From Halictus rubicundus (Eukaryota; Arthropoda; Insecta; Hymenoptera; Halictidae): a DNA stretch of 64,000 nucleotides. The stretch lies in the NCBI RefSeq assembly GCF_050948215.1, contig NC_135157.1, positions 7,564,001 to 7,628,000 of the forward strand. Reading direction: 5' to 3'. The number at the start of each line of letters is the position of its first letter. The first letter of the stretch is position 1. The position numbers and the translations under genes were made by a program. Below, one piece after another: positions 36,101 through 48,700 of this stretch. The notes beneath the pieces were generated by a model that made no database searches, was not told where the DNA came from, and worked only from the letters and a program-made list of their open reading frames with translations.

Positions 36101-37998
36101 CGTTCCTTCGATTCCCTTACGACAATGTCGAAACGGAGCCGGCCTGTCCCGGCGTGCTCAACGAACCCTCGTTTTTCTTCCAACCTACGCCCACCCCTTC
36201 GCCTTCTTTCATCCCGCTTTCCTTGGAGAATTCGTCGAGAACGAGAGATAAAAGTGTGCGGGATTTATAGCGTAAAGAACAGATCTTTGTGAGGCGGCAC
36301 GACCACGGTGTATACTGTGTATCAACTTCTCAGTACCTTATGAACCGACGATGCTGCGAGAAATTGAATCGTAAATAGAGCGGCAATAACGCGCAGAGGA
36401 TCCGCTTTGCGTTGCCGAAAATGTTGTCGGAATTACACGCAAGGATGTTTACGTTGGTCTGGTAATTGGCAGACTGTCGATCTTTGTGCAAACTAAAAAT
36501 TTCCCAAGTCAGTTGTAAGAAACAGAAATTAATTGCAAATGCATTTCCTCTTATAATGATTTTAGTAAGAGAATAATATAACCACGTTGTTCGATTCTTC
36601 TAATGTCTCTATGGGTTTGTATTCGACCGATACATTTGTATGAGATATGTACATAGTATTTACTGAATTATTTATGTTAGTTGAACTTAGTTTTGATAAG
36701 TATAGTTGGCTGAGGCATCACTAAAGATTATATTATCGTAATTCGAAAGAGTTTTTACATGATTCAGTTTATTTGTAATTAATACTTATATTTACATTTC
36801 AACTTCCCTTTTAAAATATTAATAAATAATATCGTGTGAGTTTCTTACACGGTACGTTGCAAATATTGCTATTGTTAGATTTTTAGTATTTCAAATTTAA
36901 AAACCGAGATAAAACAAACGTTGTCACAATTTTTATTTGTATTTTATTTTGAGTTGCAACCAAAGTGGAATTTTGTCAAACGAAATATCAACGTGCAATT
37001 TAGCAGCCATGTGGAACTTTATTTTTAATATTTTTTGTACCATCCTTCGGTTACTAAAACTTTTATCACGCATTTTTGGAAATTTATTTTCCTTTTTACA
37101 CATATGCAGTAAATGTGGCGAGTTCGATGTACAAAAAAATAACGAAACTCTAAATAAATAACCAAAGTAAGAGTAGTAGAATTACCACTCCGGTGAAAAT
37201 TGATTTCACAGCGAGCATCCAAATTCGATTGTTATTTAACTCATTTTTTAATCGAATTTAATAATTTACAATAAATTTATTATTTTTACGGTTTGTGTAC
37301 ACGGTGCGTAATGCTGGAATGAAAACATAAATATTTCTGTTTTTTTATAAATATTCTAGCAAAGAAACAGTTTAAGCGAACGTTATATTATTTAAAAACA
37401 CCGAGAGAATTTTTCTTTCTAGCCAAATGATGATGTTTCAAAAGTGTTCTTTAAACTTCTGTAACTTCTTGTAAAAAAAATCTTATCATATTCTACCTGT
37501 GCTCATTTTAAAGGATGAAGTCTCTACCTTTAGTAAGTACTAAGTGGAGAACTTACTTGTCTCGAAGAATCTTTTTTTTTTTGTAGTAAAAGAAGGTGGG
37601 AAATCGAAGTTGCCTTTTTTCTTTCGAAATTTTGCAAATTTAAACGACGCTACAGAGTTTAAACAAATTTTTCCCACGTTCTTTTCAACGTGGCCTTGTA
37701 AAGAAAAGTTTCCACTTCACAATTATCTGTCAAAAATAGATTTGCGATTTTTTGTCACGATTTTATGGTGTTTTAAATGAGCCATGTGCTACTGATATCG
37801 AAGTAACCCAAACAATTCTTTAATAAACTTGTTCTTCAAGGACTGCATAATAAAAAATCGAGAATGTTCTTCAAACGTTAGTCAATAAGCGTACCAAGTA
37901 TAGAATCAAAATACTGAAGCCCATTTTTTTTTAAATTCCCAAACGTTGTCTTATAATGAGAACGTCGAACAAATAGGACTCCTTAATTCCCAGGAGTA

Positions 37999-38223
37999 CA
38001 GTAAAACCTCGCTAGTTGCATCCTCGTTTGTTACATGAAGTTGCCTACTAGCGACTCCCAGCACGAGGTGTTCAAGGTTCTGGAACTTTTGGTGGAGATT
38101 GTAGTCTGTGTAGAAGCAAAAGAAGGTCGACACTACGAATTACTATGATTGGTTGCCCCTTTCGTTGCAGAAACTCGATTTTTGCTCGAATTTCAGTTTC
38201 GTGGAACGAGCAAGGTTCTACTG
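37999..38223. mobile_element. Pogo-like miniature inverted-repeat element
   Basis: The left end CAGTAAAACCTCGCTAGTTG and the right end, inverted as CAGTAGAACCTTGCTCGTTC, form terminal inverted repeats of about 23 bases with some mismatches. TA flanks both ends (37997-37998 and 38224-38225). The CAGTAGAACC-type end and the TA duplication fit pogo/Tigger-like Tc1-superfamily elements. At 225 bases with no transposase frame it is non-autonomous. A diverged relative may lie at 45671-45708. Confidence 0.75.
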
Positions 38224-38600
38224 TAGTTATTTTTCGAGAGACCGTGCGTTTCAGTTAATTAGAACTAGGCGCGCCGGTTACGTCCGCGGATCAGTAATTA
38301 AACTTGCGAATTCCAAGATAGTAAGAGCAATCATCCGTAACCCGTGTGTCGGCGAGCGCAAACGAAAAACACAGCTGTCAGCGTGCTGACGTTTCGCGCG
38401 CTGCAGCTCCGCCATCCAGACTTAACTAAACTTCCGGCGGTTCATCCCGGGAATGCGAGGCAACCGTAGAATTTCCGAATTCGCGCATGCGGACGAAAGT
38501 TTGGCCAGGAAACCGCAGCGAGCGTCTAGTTTAAAGGCGGAAATTCGAAGTGGACCGCGAAAAGTAACAGAGCCACCGGCTTCGGAAAAACGCGTAACTC

Positions 38601-38626
38601 GCGGCGCCGCGCCGCGCCGCGCCGCT
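38601..38626. repeat. GCCGC tandem repeat
   Basis: About five GCCGC units in a row in a CpG-rich island. It is a simple repeat prone to length change. Confidence 0.75.
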
Positions 38627-38984
38627 CGGCTTTAGGGTTATTGCAGTCCATTTTCAATCCGCGCGATCCCACGGGACGCGTATGCCAGCGCACCCGACTA
38701 TACCGTGAAATCTAATGGCAGAATTCGTCGAATAACTGCCGTTGCGGCTCACTACCATAGAACTCTTCCTGTTCCCGAAGCGCGTTTCGTTACTCTTGCG
38801 GCGACCGGTGTGCATTCGAAACGGAAAACCGGGCCGATCGGGGACGTGGGAAATCGAGAGACACGTCGAAAGTGCCCGTCAAAGGTCAACTAGATGCCTA
38901 AAGGTCTGTTTATGACAGTCACTATACCTTGGTCTCGTGACGAATGCAGAAAACAGTATTAACTCAGCGATGAAACTCTTTTGG

Positions 38985-39217
38985 ATCTAATTATTCTTTT
39001 ATGACACTTTTACCATCATATTCGTGACAATTTGTTGCTTACAATGACACCAAACACGACACAATTTGGAGCATACATAGTTGTTTAATCCATGGTACAA
39101 TAGGACCTCGATTATCGAATAATAGAACAGTTACCTAGCTGCTATGCTAGATTAAATCTATACAGATTTGTATAATGAACAACGTATTCAGATATCAGTT
39201 CGGATAATCGAAATTAT
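38985..39217 (+). mobile_element. Family D repeat ending in a short pogo-like element
   Basis: The segment contains AATGACACCAAACACGACAC, shared with 29641-29655 and near 20707. It is followed by TACAATAGGACCTCGATTAT at 39096. An inverted partner, TTCGGATAATCGAAATTATA, lies at 39198-39217. The inner 122-base segment is therefore bounded by inverted repeats, and the whole unit is shared with 29580-29790. It has no coding capacity. Confidence 0.65.
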
Positions 39218-39869
39218 ATTAAATTGTCAATTACACAGGCAAACGTGCTGCGAATTGTGCCGTGGTTGGTCTCGTTTTGATCAGGAAAACGTCACAAATA
39301 TGACGACAAAAGTTGAATAGCTTCTGTCGCAGTTGTAACATAATCGTACACCAAGTAATATGTCAGAAGCTTTTTCGTCAGCCATTGGTTCCCGCAATTT
39401 CGCAAAGGCTGGAGTGGAATAAACATTTATTTATCCGCGACAATGATTTTAAACTCAACAGGTAACGTTACAACGCAATCTACATTGAATTGAAATTCTC
39501 TTTATATTTCATCGCGTTTTGTGGTTTGAAATTTTATGAATAGTTAATGACGGTCGGTGCAAATTCAATATCTTGTGGATTTCGCGAGAACCAGATGCGC
39601 AGAAAAATTTGTTTCATTTATTCGCAGATTTATTCGGTATGAAACGAAACATCACTAAGTTTTAATTGACCTCGGTCGCTGTTTATTCCAATATATGCGC
39701 GTGGAGAATATTAAATTACTCTAGAAAAATTATAAAATATTTCTTGAGGAAGTAGAAATAGCGTAAGTGTTCACTGCACGTTGTAAATTTGAGTGCTACT
39801 GATTTCTGAAGCTAAATAAATAAAATCTAGCTGTGCCATAAGAATTCAATACGCAACGATTAATTAGAA

Positions 39870-40140
39870 GATATTCCGAATACTGAATATTGAGTGAATA
39901 TTGCGAATATTGAATGCATATTGAGAATATTGAATACTGAATAATATTGGCAGTATTGAAGAATATTGGTAATCATAAATTTTTAGAATATTGAATATTG
40001 AGTATATAGAATATTAAGAACGCAGAATAATGTTGAGAACAGACAAGAATATTGAATATATAGAATATTGAGAATATAGAGGTATATTAAAAATATATAA
40101 CAATGTTGAAAATATTTAATATTCAGAATATAGAAAAATA
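39870..40140. repeat. AATATTGA-type degenerate satellite
   Basis: Many irregular repeats of GAATATTGA and AGAATATTGAGTATATAG over about 270 bases. The minus-strand frame at 39983-40240 is the Ile/Tyr/Leu-rich shadow of this repeat and is not a gene. Confidence 0.85.
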
Positions 40141-43026
40141 TGTTAATGCTCCTAGGACTTGGTTGTTTAATGATTTTTCTGTTGCCCAATAATCCCAAGT
40201 TGTTATATCGAGCAGATAGTAATTCATAGTTAAGAGACATTGTAGCACCTTCAGATACCTTGGGTGATTAAACTTTTATCATACTATCGGAAAGTTACGA
40301 AGTTCCGCGACGGTGGACAGAGTCAGCAACTTGAATTGCGAACCATCTAGAAACTACCCTCCACTATTAACGTGCCGACAGTTAGAACCAAACCGAAGAC
40401 TATAATATTCATCGATCTCATAACCGCCAGGAGCGTGAACTCATATGATAGAACTACCCAGGAAATGCTATGTCTAACGGTAAACCAGAATGATCTGAAT
40501 AGTCCGTAGTGATCATAGAAACAATATTTCATCAATTTTTTATCTACGTGCACAGTACATTCATTAAAACGACCTGTTGCTACGTATAATTAGCTCTAGT
40601 TGAAATAGGCTTTAATGTATCTTGTTTGGCAACAGTACATCGGATACTTCATGAGAGATAGTAAATTCCGAAATTCAGCTTATTATACAATAATTTATTT
40701 CACTCTGGAACTTTATTATATTTTAGAAAATTAACATTCTGGATTGAGCAAAAATTTTTTTAAAGGGATTCTACTGAACATATTAAATTCAAACTTTTTT
40801 TTTATTAGGAAATCTCCTATGTGGATTTACTGAATTCTACTTTGAGAATACATATAATTTTTTAGAAATAAATATGTTCATGCTACCTTGAGTTATACTG
40901 ATTTAACTATTATAGAATGCCTCAAAAATATTGTTCTGTACTGCAATAGGAGAAGAAACTGTTATCTGAATTAGGACAAAAATGCATTTGGTCAAGGTAG
41001 GAAACCATCTGAAAATAATCATTGCATCTGAAAATTTGTGCAAAAACCGCATAGTTCGGTGTTTAAGCACACCTTAGCACAGTGCACCTGTTGGTTGATG
41101 ACACTTAAAATTAAAAGCTGGCACGTGACGCGTACCAAATCGGTATAACGAGAGAATATTGCAGCTGAGACTCGAGAAACTTAGCTTGGCAACGCGTTAA
41201 TTGAAAATACGTCTATGCGACTCGCGAGAAGCTCGACAGAGAATAAAACCGAATGATTCGGGCGCGCGGGGATCGAGAGAATGCCGGAATGGATGACCCG
41301 TATTTTTTCCTTCATTTGTAGAGAGAAAGCTCCGGAATTCAATGCAGTCACAGATTGCGCGAAACGCCTACTATTTCGCATTCAGCTGGCAATTAATTAA
41401 GGTAACATTCAAAGACCAGCTGTCGTTCGGCCGAAAATAGGTTGCACGCCGGAACTTTCTGCTAAAAGAGCCTCGCGCAATTTGCAACAAATGCGACCCT
41501 GTTGAAACAATTTGTTCGTTTGATGTGAACGCTTCCCGTGCTTTTCGTGCCACGCGCAAACAAATTTCGCGTCACGCGCGAACCGCGTGGATTATTTATG
41601 TTGCAGATTTTATTGTCCCGTTTATCGGCGGTGGGGGGAAGAGGGAAGGGGAGGGGAGGGCAGTCGCGTGTCGATGGAGTAATCGGATCCGACAATGTAA
41701 AATGTCATTTTTCAGATCCGCCAACTGCGAGCAGAAACACTCCCGACGCCTGTGCATGAAACGTTCGTACCGAATTGTCCGAAATTCGAGTCGCGGAACT
41801 GTCTGTCTGTCCGGTTCGTCCGGAGGCTTATTGTTGCAAACAGGACGCGGAATAATAAAACATCTGCACGTGTTTTTGCGACAGTAATCGCTCAGTGTTA
41901 GAAGAATATTTCAAACAAAATTTCACTCTCACGCGGTGGCTGTTCTGCCGTTGTTTCTAGCAAAGATCGAAAGAATTGTGGAACTTTTTAATCGATTCAA
42001 AACCGTGCACCGTCGAATGTTTTTAAACAACGTTCTCTGATGAGAACAGTTAAAGGGAAGTTTTCATTTAAATAGAATTTATAAAATATAAAAGCACATT
42101 GTATTTCATTTTATCATTGAATAGCATAGAATTCGGTTTACGTTACTCATTTTAATAATTACGCGGAGAATCCACAGCATACAAGATGGAAAAAAAATTG
42201 TTATGAAATGAAAGGAAACTATTTTGGGGTACTTTCTTAAAATATGAATTTATCCATGAAACACATACTCTTGAATAATGAGATTTCCAGCATGTGAGTG
42301 CAATAAATGAATTAGCAATGAAGGTATGTTCCCAGTAGATTTCCAATTTATGAAAGATTGTAATCGATCATAACATTTGAGGATGAGAAAATACAGGGAC
42401 TCAATCAACATCAAGATGTAGAAACTGAATCTTGAATCCAGAAACATGAATCAACATGATCCAATATAACAGAAAGTGCATCAAGCTAATGTTTATAAAC
42501 CCAGAACAATGGCCCAGAGTACAAAGGCAAATAAATACAGCAGCTGAGAGTCTGAAAGCAAATCTCGAATCGAAGCAATTAATCAAGAAAATCAACAAAC
42601 TGGGATTGATAAATACACGCACAATAAACCGAGTATCGAGACACTGGAATGGGATCGAAAAGCAGCTATTTATCTGTTTGCATAACTTCTTTTGTTTTCT
42701 AGATATTCGATTCGATAGCTTTCGAGCTTCCAACCCTCGAGTAGCATTCCTCTTCTGGAGCTCGTGTATCGACCGGCGAAGGAAATGCATGCAAATTGTT
42801 TTCGTGTACTTTACACGTACATAGAACTTCATCAAAATTGGTGTGAATCCAATAATGCTCCTTGTCAGTTGGCATTGACACGCGGTACTAGATAATCTCC
42901 AAGTGTACTGTACACCGATAGCTTAAAATATTGTTTGTTTGACTACAAACAGGTATTTCATGCAGATGTGAACAGTCTAAAAATAATTTTGTAATTGATC
43001 GTATTGTTTTTTTTTTCCTGTTTCAG

Positions 43027-43166
43027 GATACGAATGGGTCGGTTGGAGAAATGACACGCCCAATATGCTCGGACGACCTGTAGAAATCACCTTCGAATTC
43101 GATTACTCGCGTAATTTCACTGCCATACACCTGCACACGAACAATTACTTCACCAAAGATGTTCAG
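43027..43166 (+). CDS. Ddr: DDR exon: middle of the discoidin-like domain
   Basis: A strong pyrimidine tract and TTTCAG precede 43027, and the donor is GTACGC at 43167. Two bases complete a Gly codon and 46 codons follow, ending in phase 0. The translation has YEWVGWRNDTPN, then VEITFEFDYSRNFTAIHLHT, then NNYFTKDVQ. The G-Y-x-(W/Y)-VGW-x-N motif and the EFEFD-x-x-RNF strand are strong DDR signatures. Two N-glycosylation sequons are visible, NDT and NFT. The family usually has a cysteine in the H-C-N-N motif here, but this protein has HTNN. The longer frame to 43379 is read-through past the donor. Confidence 0.96.
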
Positions 43167-44815
43167 GTACGCTATATTTTTCTTCGATGTTCAGTCAATT
43201 GTACAGAGACGGACGAAATGAAAGAGGAAATATTTTCTTTGCGCATATTGGTCTTCAGTATGCACACAGATAAAAAGCTTTCTCGTGAAAATTATGACGA
43301 TCTGCTTTTTCTATGTCAAAAGCGAACTTTTACAGTATTTACAGTTAACTATCTCTCTACTATCCCTCCTTTTTATTGAACACGAACTCTGTTTAAACAG
43401 AATCGAATGTATCCGTTCAAAATAATAGTCTCACACAAAGGTCACAATTGTTATACCCCCTCTACAAATAACCAATCAAAAAGGTTATGTTTCGTAGTCA
43501 CCATTGTGCTTCTATAACCAAAAATAATTGAGTTTGCTTTTCGTAGCCATTGTAACTTCCACGCACACTCGCTTCTGACTCCTGTTCGTTATCACGGATT
43601 GCAAATAATTGTTTAAAAAAAATAGAATCTGAAAGCAGTATACCGGATCGCGACAACATTGATATTTGTTACTTCAACGGTCGTCATTGATTATTCAGAG
43701 CCGCAGGAAAACTGTAAATCGTGACGCACGCCGAGATTTGAATGTTTAAAGAACGGCAAGCCCGGTCTCGCGACTGAATCATTTAGGTCCAAAAATCATG
43801 CTCCGCTTTTCGAGTATAAGGTCCACGAGAAATTCATCCTGTCGCGGAACACGGTTTATTTATCGAGCGGAAAACGTGTCGTAGAATCCGGAGCAACTCT
43901 ATCGCCGAGGGATTAAATTTTTAATTCGATCGACGCGACGGCGACACGGCGTCTCTCCTACGGAGAGACGAGATTACCGGGGAGTGGCCGATAGTTAATG
44001 CTCTATTCCGTGTACATATCTCGCGACGATGAAGAAGAAGACGAAGCGATTCCATCACACCCGACGATTTCCTCCCTGTTTACCGATCGCTTCATCCTGC
44101 TCATGCACGCCGATGTACACGATGAGTTTTTTTAACCTGGTTTTCAATAGCTTCAGAAAATTTATACGGAATACAGTATTTACTCTATATATATATCCCA
44201 AATGCCGATAAAAGTCCCAGAACTATTCCCGCTGCCGCGGGGTACAGTAAATTCTCGATATATGTCATTAGCACGGGTCTTTCCCAGCGTCGTATATCTA
44301 CTCTCGAGCTGCGGGGTATACCTCGCGGTAGTGGGGATAATTCCGCGACGTTTATCATTCAGGGCTTGGCGACAAATATAGAGAAATCACTGTATACCTC
44401 GTGAGGGTCCAAGAAGCTCAAGAGACCTCGGTCGCCGAGGAGTGTAAGGTCGCGTGGATCAAAGAATAGTATCTCCTGGACGATATATGTCCCTGGCTAT
44501 ACCGGTGTTTTGGACATAAATCGAGTAAACACTGTATTCGTTTTTGAAAATAAATGTAGGCAAATGTTTCGATCGTCATATTCACGGAAGCTTAGTTATC
44601 TAGGCGCAGGTGTCACAGATTAAAATTGAGTGTTCCTATTTCGCGTGCTAGTACAGAATGACTGAAAATGCAGCTACGGCGACATCACTGTTGATTTTCG
44701 ACTCATTTCGGCCGGCGAATCATCGTCTAAAAGGCGGGCCACGTGCAGTCGAACGGCCGTAGTGTACACAGTGCCGGGCACACAGTTTGCGAGCATACAC
44801 GTGATTTCTCGGCAG
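43167..44815 (+). other. DDR intron (1.6 kb, phase 0)
   Basis: Donor GTACGC and acceptor TTTCTCGGCAG ending at 44815. It holds a CpG-rich island (about 43680-44060) and a family B miniature element (44243-44536). No exon was recognised. Confidence 0.85.
44243..44536. mobile_element. Family B miniature inverted-repeat element
   Basis: The left end TACAGTAAATTCTCGATATA and following TGTC matches the inverted right end TACAGTGTTTACTCGATTTA and following TGTCC. TA is present at both outer edges. Interior blocks shared with 7119-7340 include GTCCAAGAAGCTCAAGAG, GGATCAAAGAATA and (inverted) AATGATAAACGTCGCGGAAT. It has no transposase frame. It lies only about 280 bases upstream of the next DDR exon. 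Confidence 0.75.
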
Positions 44816-45023
44816 GTCTTTTCGTACGCGAAGGTTTATCTTGGCGCCGGTGGGAACCAGTTCAACGGCGAACCTGTCCAGTTCTCCTACATCCCGGATC
44901 TGGTGTTAGAGCAGGCTCGGGACGTAACCATAAAGCTGCATTCGCGAGCCGGTCGGTTTCTGAAGCTGCAGCTGTATTTCGCGGCACGTTGGATCATGCT
45001 CAGCGAAGTAATCTTCGAATCAG
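44816..45023 (+). CDS. Ddr: DDR exon: end of the discoidin-like domain
   Basis: The acceptor is TCTCGGCAG ending at 44815 and the donor is GTAAGC at 45024. The exon has 69 codons plus one carried base (phase 1). It encodes VFSYAKVYLGAGGNQFNGEP, then VQFSYIPDLVLEQARDVTIK, then LHSRAGRFLKLQLYFAARWI and MLSEVIFES. The R-x-(L/A)-K-x-Q-(L/Y)-x-F-A-x-x-W-(I/M)-(L/M)-(F/L)-SE-(I/V)-x-F-x-S ending is diagnostic of the DDR discoidin-like domain. The family cysteine before Q-x-x-F-A is Leu here (KLQLYF), and the upstream Cys position is also changed. Frames starting at 44743 and 44762 read through the acceptor. Confidence 0.95.
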
Positions 45024-45045
45024 GTAAGCGGGACGGCGGAAGCAC

Positions 45046-45063
45046 GCAACAACAACAACAACC
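45046..45063. repeat. Short CAA microsatellite
   Basis: Six CAA units just downstream of a DDR donor. In the read-through frame they appear as a Gln run, but they lie in the intron. Confidence 0.8.
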
Positions 45064-45670
45064 TCGGGGGGAGGTGGGGGAGGGGCCCTCGATAAAAATC
45101 TATTCAGCCCTTTTCCCTCGTAAACCGTGTTCCCGTAAAAAAAAAAAAGAAAAATACGGCAGAAGAAGAAAAGTTACGCGAGCGATGTGAAAAATGGGAA
45201 CAGCGCGAGGGAACACGAAGATATCACGAACGAAATAACTTCTCGCGGATTTCGAGGCTGCCGGCGCAACTTGTTCGTTTACCACCAGCCTGTAGAAAGT
45301 CCCGCGGACTCCGGGATCAGGGAACGGATGAGTTTCGGAGACCTCTTTCTTCGGGATCCCCCCCGGCAGATTCGATTTCCAATTTTCGGTGACACGCTCC
45401 CGTCGTTCCGCCGACGAAACGATAGAATTATTGGGGAAGATGAAGGATAATCAGGCGACGCTCCGCGCTCCGGCTGATACGTCAGATCACGGACGCATCC
45501 GCGACGACGGAACAATGGATCCCTCGACGCCCCGGAACAAGACGGAATTTTTCCGGCGCGATCTTTAAGCGGAAAGTACTTGGCTCGAACGTCCGTAAAC
45601 TTCGAATCACCGCGCTGATATGTCGACGGAGGGAGTGATTCTTGTTACATCTCTGTTATATTTTTTAAGT

Positions 45671-45708
45671 GTACAGTAACACATCGTTCATTACATCCTC
45701 TAGCAACG
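45671..45708 (+). repeat. Possible solo end of the pogo-like element at 37999
   Basis: GTACAGTAACACATCGTTCA is followed by TTACATCCTCTAGCAACG. It resembles parts of the left arm at 37996-38035 (GTACAGTAAAACCTCG and GCATCCTCGTTTGTTACATG). No second end was found, so the relationship is weak. Confidence 0.3.
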
Positions 45709-48700
45709 CAAATTCAGATTAACGAAGCCGATTCCAAATGTCGACAATGGACGCTTTTAAAAAGCGTTTGTAAACTGAAGAGTGAACTGTAGAATGCAAT
45801 CAACCACAAGTTTTCATAATATACATGTTACTGCCCAAATCTAACGAATAGCATCGATGTTAGCAATAGACAATTTTTAAAAACGTTCATAAAGTCAAGA
45901 GTAATAGAACACAATCGAAATTTGAATAATACATAAACTACTTCAAAAATTTAATAAACACAATCGAAACAGTAAAATTCTATTTTACCGTCCTCCTTAT
46001 AAACTATAGTACACGAAATCAGTTTCGCCGCGCTCCATTGATCCAGACATTACCATGCTTACGTCTCGGAATGGAACCCCGCGGATCACATTTCACATCG
46101 AAATATGTATCGGTTTTCATTGGCCTCGATTAAGCATGCGCGGGCAAGAGACTAACTCCGGGTAGGGGAGGTTAAATAAAAATCGAAGGAAAGCGATTCG
46201 CGCCACGTTCACGGGAAAGCGAACGTGAATTATATGGTGCCCGGATGGCGTGGAATTCCAACCACTTCGACGCTAAGCAATCGAAGTTATCTTTCGCGGA
46301 ACGAGAAAACACCGGCGCACTGAGGGAATGATTAACGATGGTTTCGCTCTATCGGTGTGCTCGGGCTCGTGCCGACTTCGCCGAGCGAAAACTTTTTCAG
46401 GGCGTGTGCTTCCAACGGGCAAGTTTCGTTTATGGTTCGCGACCACGTGCTCTCGTTCGAGCAACGTGCCGCGGATACCTTGCGCTCTTCGCCGGTCGCC
46501 ATCTTCTCGATCCTTGCAACGCCGCTTAAGTACCTCGCAAGATCGCTTTCGATGGTTTCATTAACATGCTCGATAGCGCCATTTGTTCCTCTGACGGGCT
46601 CTATTGTTGTAATATTTCACTGAAGGCAACTTGTTCGCTTTGGTACTTTGCTCACATTTTTACGTGTTGCGCGCATAATTTAACGATAGCTTGTAAGAGT
46701 TCGATTTTATCCGAGATCGTTCATCGATTAATTTTTTTCTTGCTTTACAAGTCTTCTTAGTATTATGTTTTTAATTTTTGTCACATTCACAGTGAAGATA
46801 TCCTAACAAAAATAGTGTTACCTGTCATTATATTTTTTGATAACATTGCAACAAAGTTTATATAGGGTGCAGCTTCTTTTAAAGATTAAACACTTTGCAG
46901 ATAATCTAACTTTTGACCCATGACAATGAACAAACTTGTGACAAATAATTTATCCTTCTCTATTTCCATTTAAACCTTTTCTCTCCAATAAAAAGTCTTA
47001 CAAATTAGTCAATCTGGTTGTTCGAACGATTCACATTCTTTACATTGTTAATGACTAGACTGCGGATCTTTGTGGAAAATAAAATTTTTGTACATCAATT
47101 GCGATCTATAGGAGCTAACTAAAAATTTGTTTTGCTCATTAATGATTTTTATATGTTAAAAATGGTATATCGACATTGTTAAACTCCTTTAATCTTTTTA
47201 CTGTTTTGAATTACACTTACTCATTTCTGTCATAAATGCATAAAATCCGCAGTGGAATAAAATTATTGTTGAGCATTTCGTCCTATAGTTGTACGGTTTT
47301 AAGACAAAAAATGTTGTCTTATGTTTGTATTCTATCGAATTGTGGAACTTATAATTTAACATTTGAGTTTATCATGATAAAGCAGAAAGCGGCACAGATG
47401 AGTTCTCGCGAAACAGTGACGACGACGGATTGGGTGAAAATGGCAGGGTCGCTTATAAATCGAGCAAGCAGATTTCCCGATCGTAAAACGCACACACAAC
47501 CGATACGAATTCCGCGCGCAATACCGTCGAATCGCCAAGTCCATTCTCACGATGGATCGGTAACATGCACGTTCCTGCGGTTCCTGTGAAACGAACCGAA
47601 ACGAAACTTCCTTCTGCGGTCCTCGAAGCGGGAGCCCTCGAAAAGTTCGGCGCCGGTTCGTTGCACCGGCCAAGAGACCGAGACCGTCGTTAATCATTCG
47701 ACAGTGGCCCGTGGTCTCTTGCTACGAGCGTTAACTTCCATCGGCCGGTAACCGGCGCTGCCGCACACTGATCCGGATCCAAAGATTTAGTGATACTTCG
47801 GCGAAAAATCAGCTCTCTCCTGTCGATTTCTAGTCGACACCTACTGTTCGCCAACCTCGAAACCGAACAAATTAATGGAACTCGATAGAAATATTATTTC
47901 GATGATAATTGGGCTTATTTTGTCAGAATTTCCTTTTTTTTTTAATATACAATTTCATTTAATGAAACCGGAACGAGCAAGCATATTTTTTGCATCTTCT
48001 GTGGCCGAACTGGCTCGTATTTGTCCAGGATTATTTTTTTTTACTGTATCTAGGCTTTCAAAAAATTTTTCAATATTCTGAAATACGTATTGAAGTCTCC
48101 ACTTTAATATTACAATCGTTGGAACGCCAAATGTTTGGAGCATTTAATGGAGAAAAAAATTAATATTGAACAGAAAAAGAACTTCAAGAGTAAAATTTTC
48201 GGAGATAAATCACGTGTTATGGGATAGCAATGATACAGAGAGACATTTTCGGGAAAGTTTCGCGCCGGTGTCCAGCGTGGTTAGAAAGTTCGGCCAAAAT
48301 GTGACTAAATCGTTCGATCCGGGTCATTTGGTTGCCGCAGGCTTCTCGTCGCTGGCTTACCTCGCATTTACGGGCCCGTCATCGATAGGAAAATATATCG
48401 GTCCAGCCCGGGCTCTTCGCCGCGAGAAGAAAATCGTCGACAGCAATTTCGCGGGCCGTAATTAATGTCTACACTTAACAGGCGGGCCGAGGCGCAATTA
48501 ACAATTCTCGAACCGGTGTGCTGTGCTCTTTTCAAGCCCGACGCTCATTGAACTGACCGTAAATTAAATGTTCGCCCCCGATGTACTCGGCGCGAGGCTT
48601 CACGGCAAAACCCGGCTACGCTGGCAATTTATCGCAATGAGGTGAAAGTTTGAAATACGAGTATTTTGCATCGCGAAATTGCTCGTTCCGCGAACGGCCT

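Larger units (their letters stand above)
32578..43026 (+). other. DDR intron (10.4 kb, phase 1)
   Basis: Donor GTGAGC and acceptor TTTTTTTTTCCTGTTTCAG ending at 43026. The exons at its ends join to give LDVGGNGK followed by YEWVGWRN through a shared Gly codon. Inside are a complete but dead mariner element (32985-34177), CpG-rich islands (about 34230-36450, 38180-38900, 41080-41890) and a 10-base tandem repeat (36051-36100). There are also two pogo-like elements (37999-38223 and 39096-39217), an AATATTGA satellite (39870-40140) and AT-rich DNA. No exon was recognised. Confidence 0.8.

Noticed and set aside
39983..40240. Ile/Tyr/Leu-rich minus-strand frame of 85 residues
   Set aside because: It is the translation of the AATATTGA satellite and not a membrane protein gene.
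42401..42835. 144-residue minus-strand and 122-residue plus-strand frames over the same bases
   Set aside because: No recognisable family on either strand. They sit just upstream of a DDR exon within an intron whose flanking exons already join in frame.
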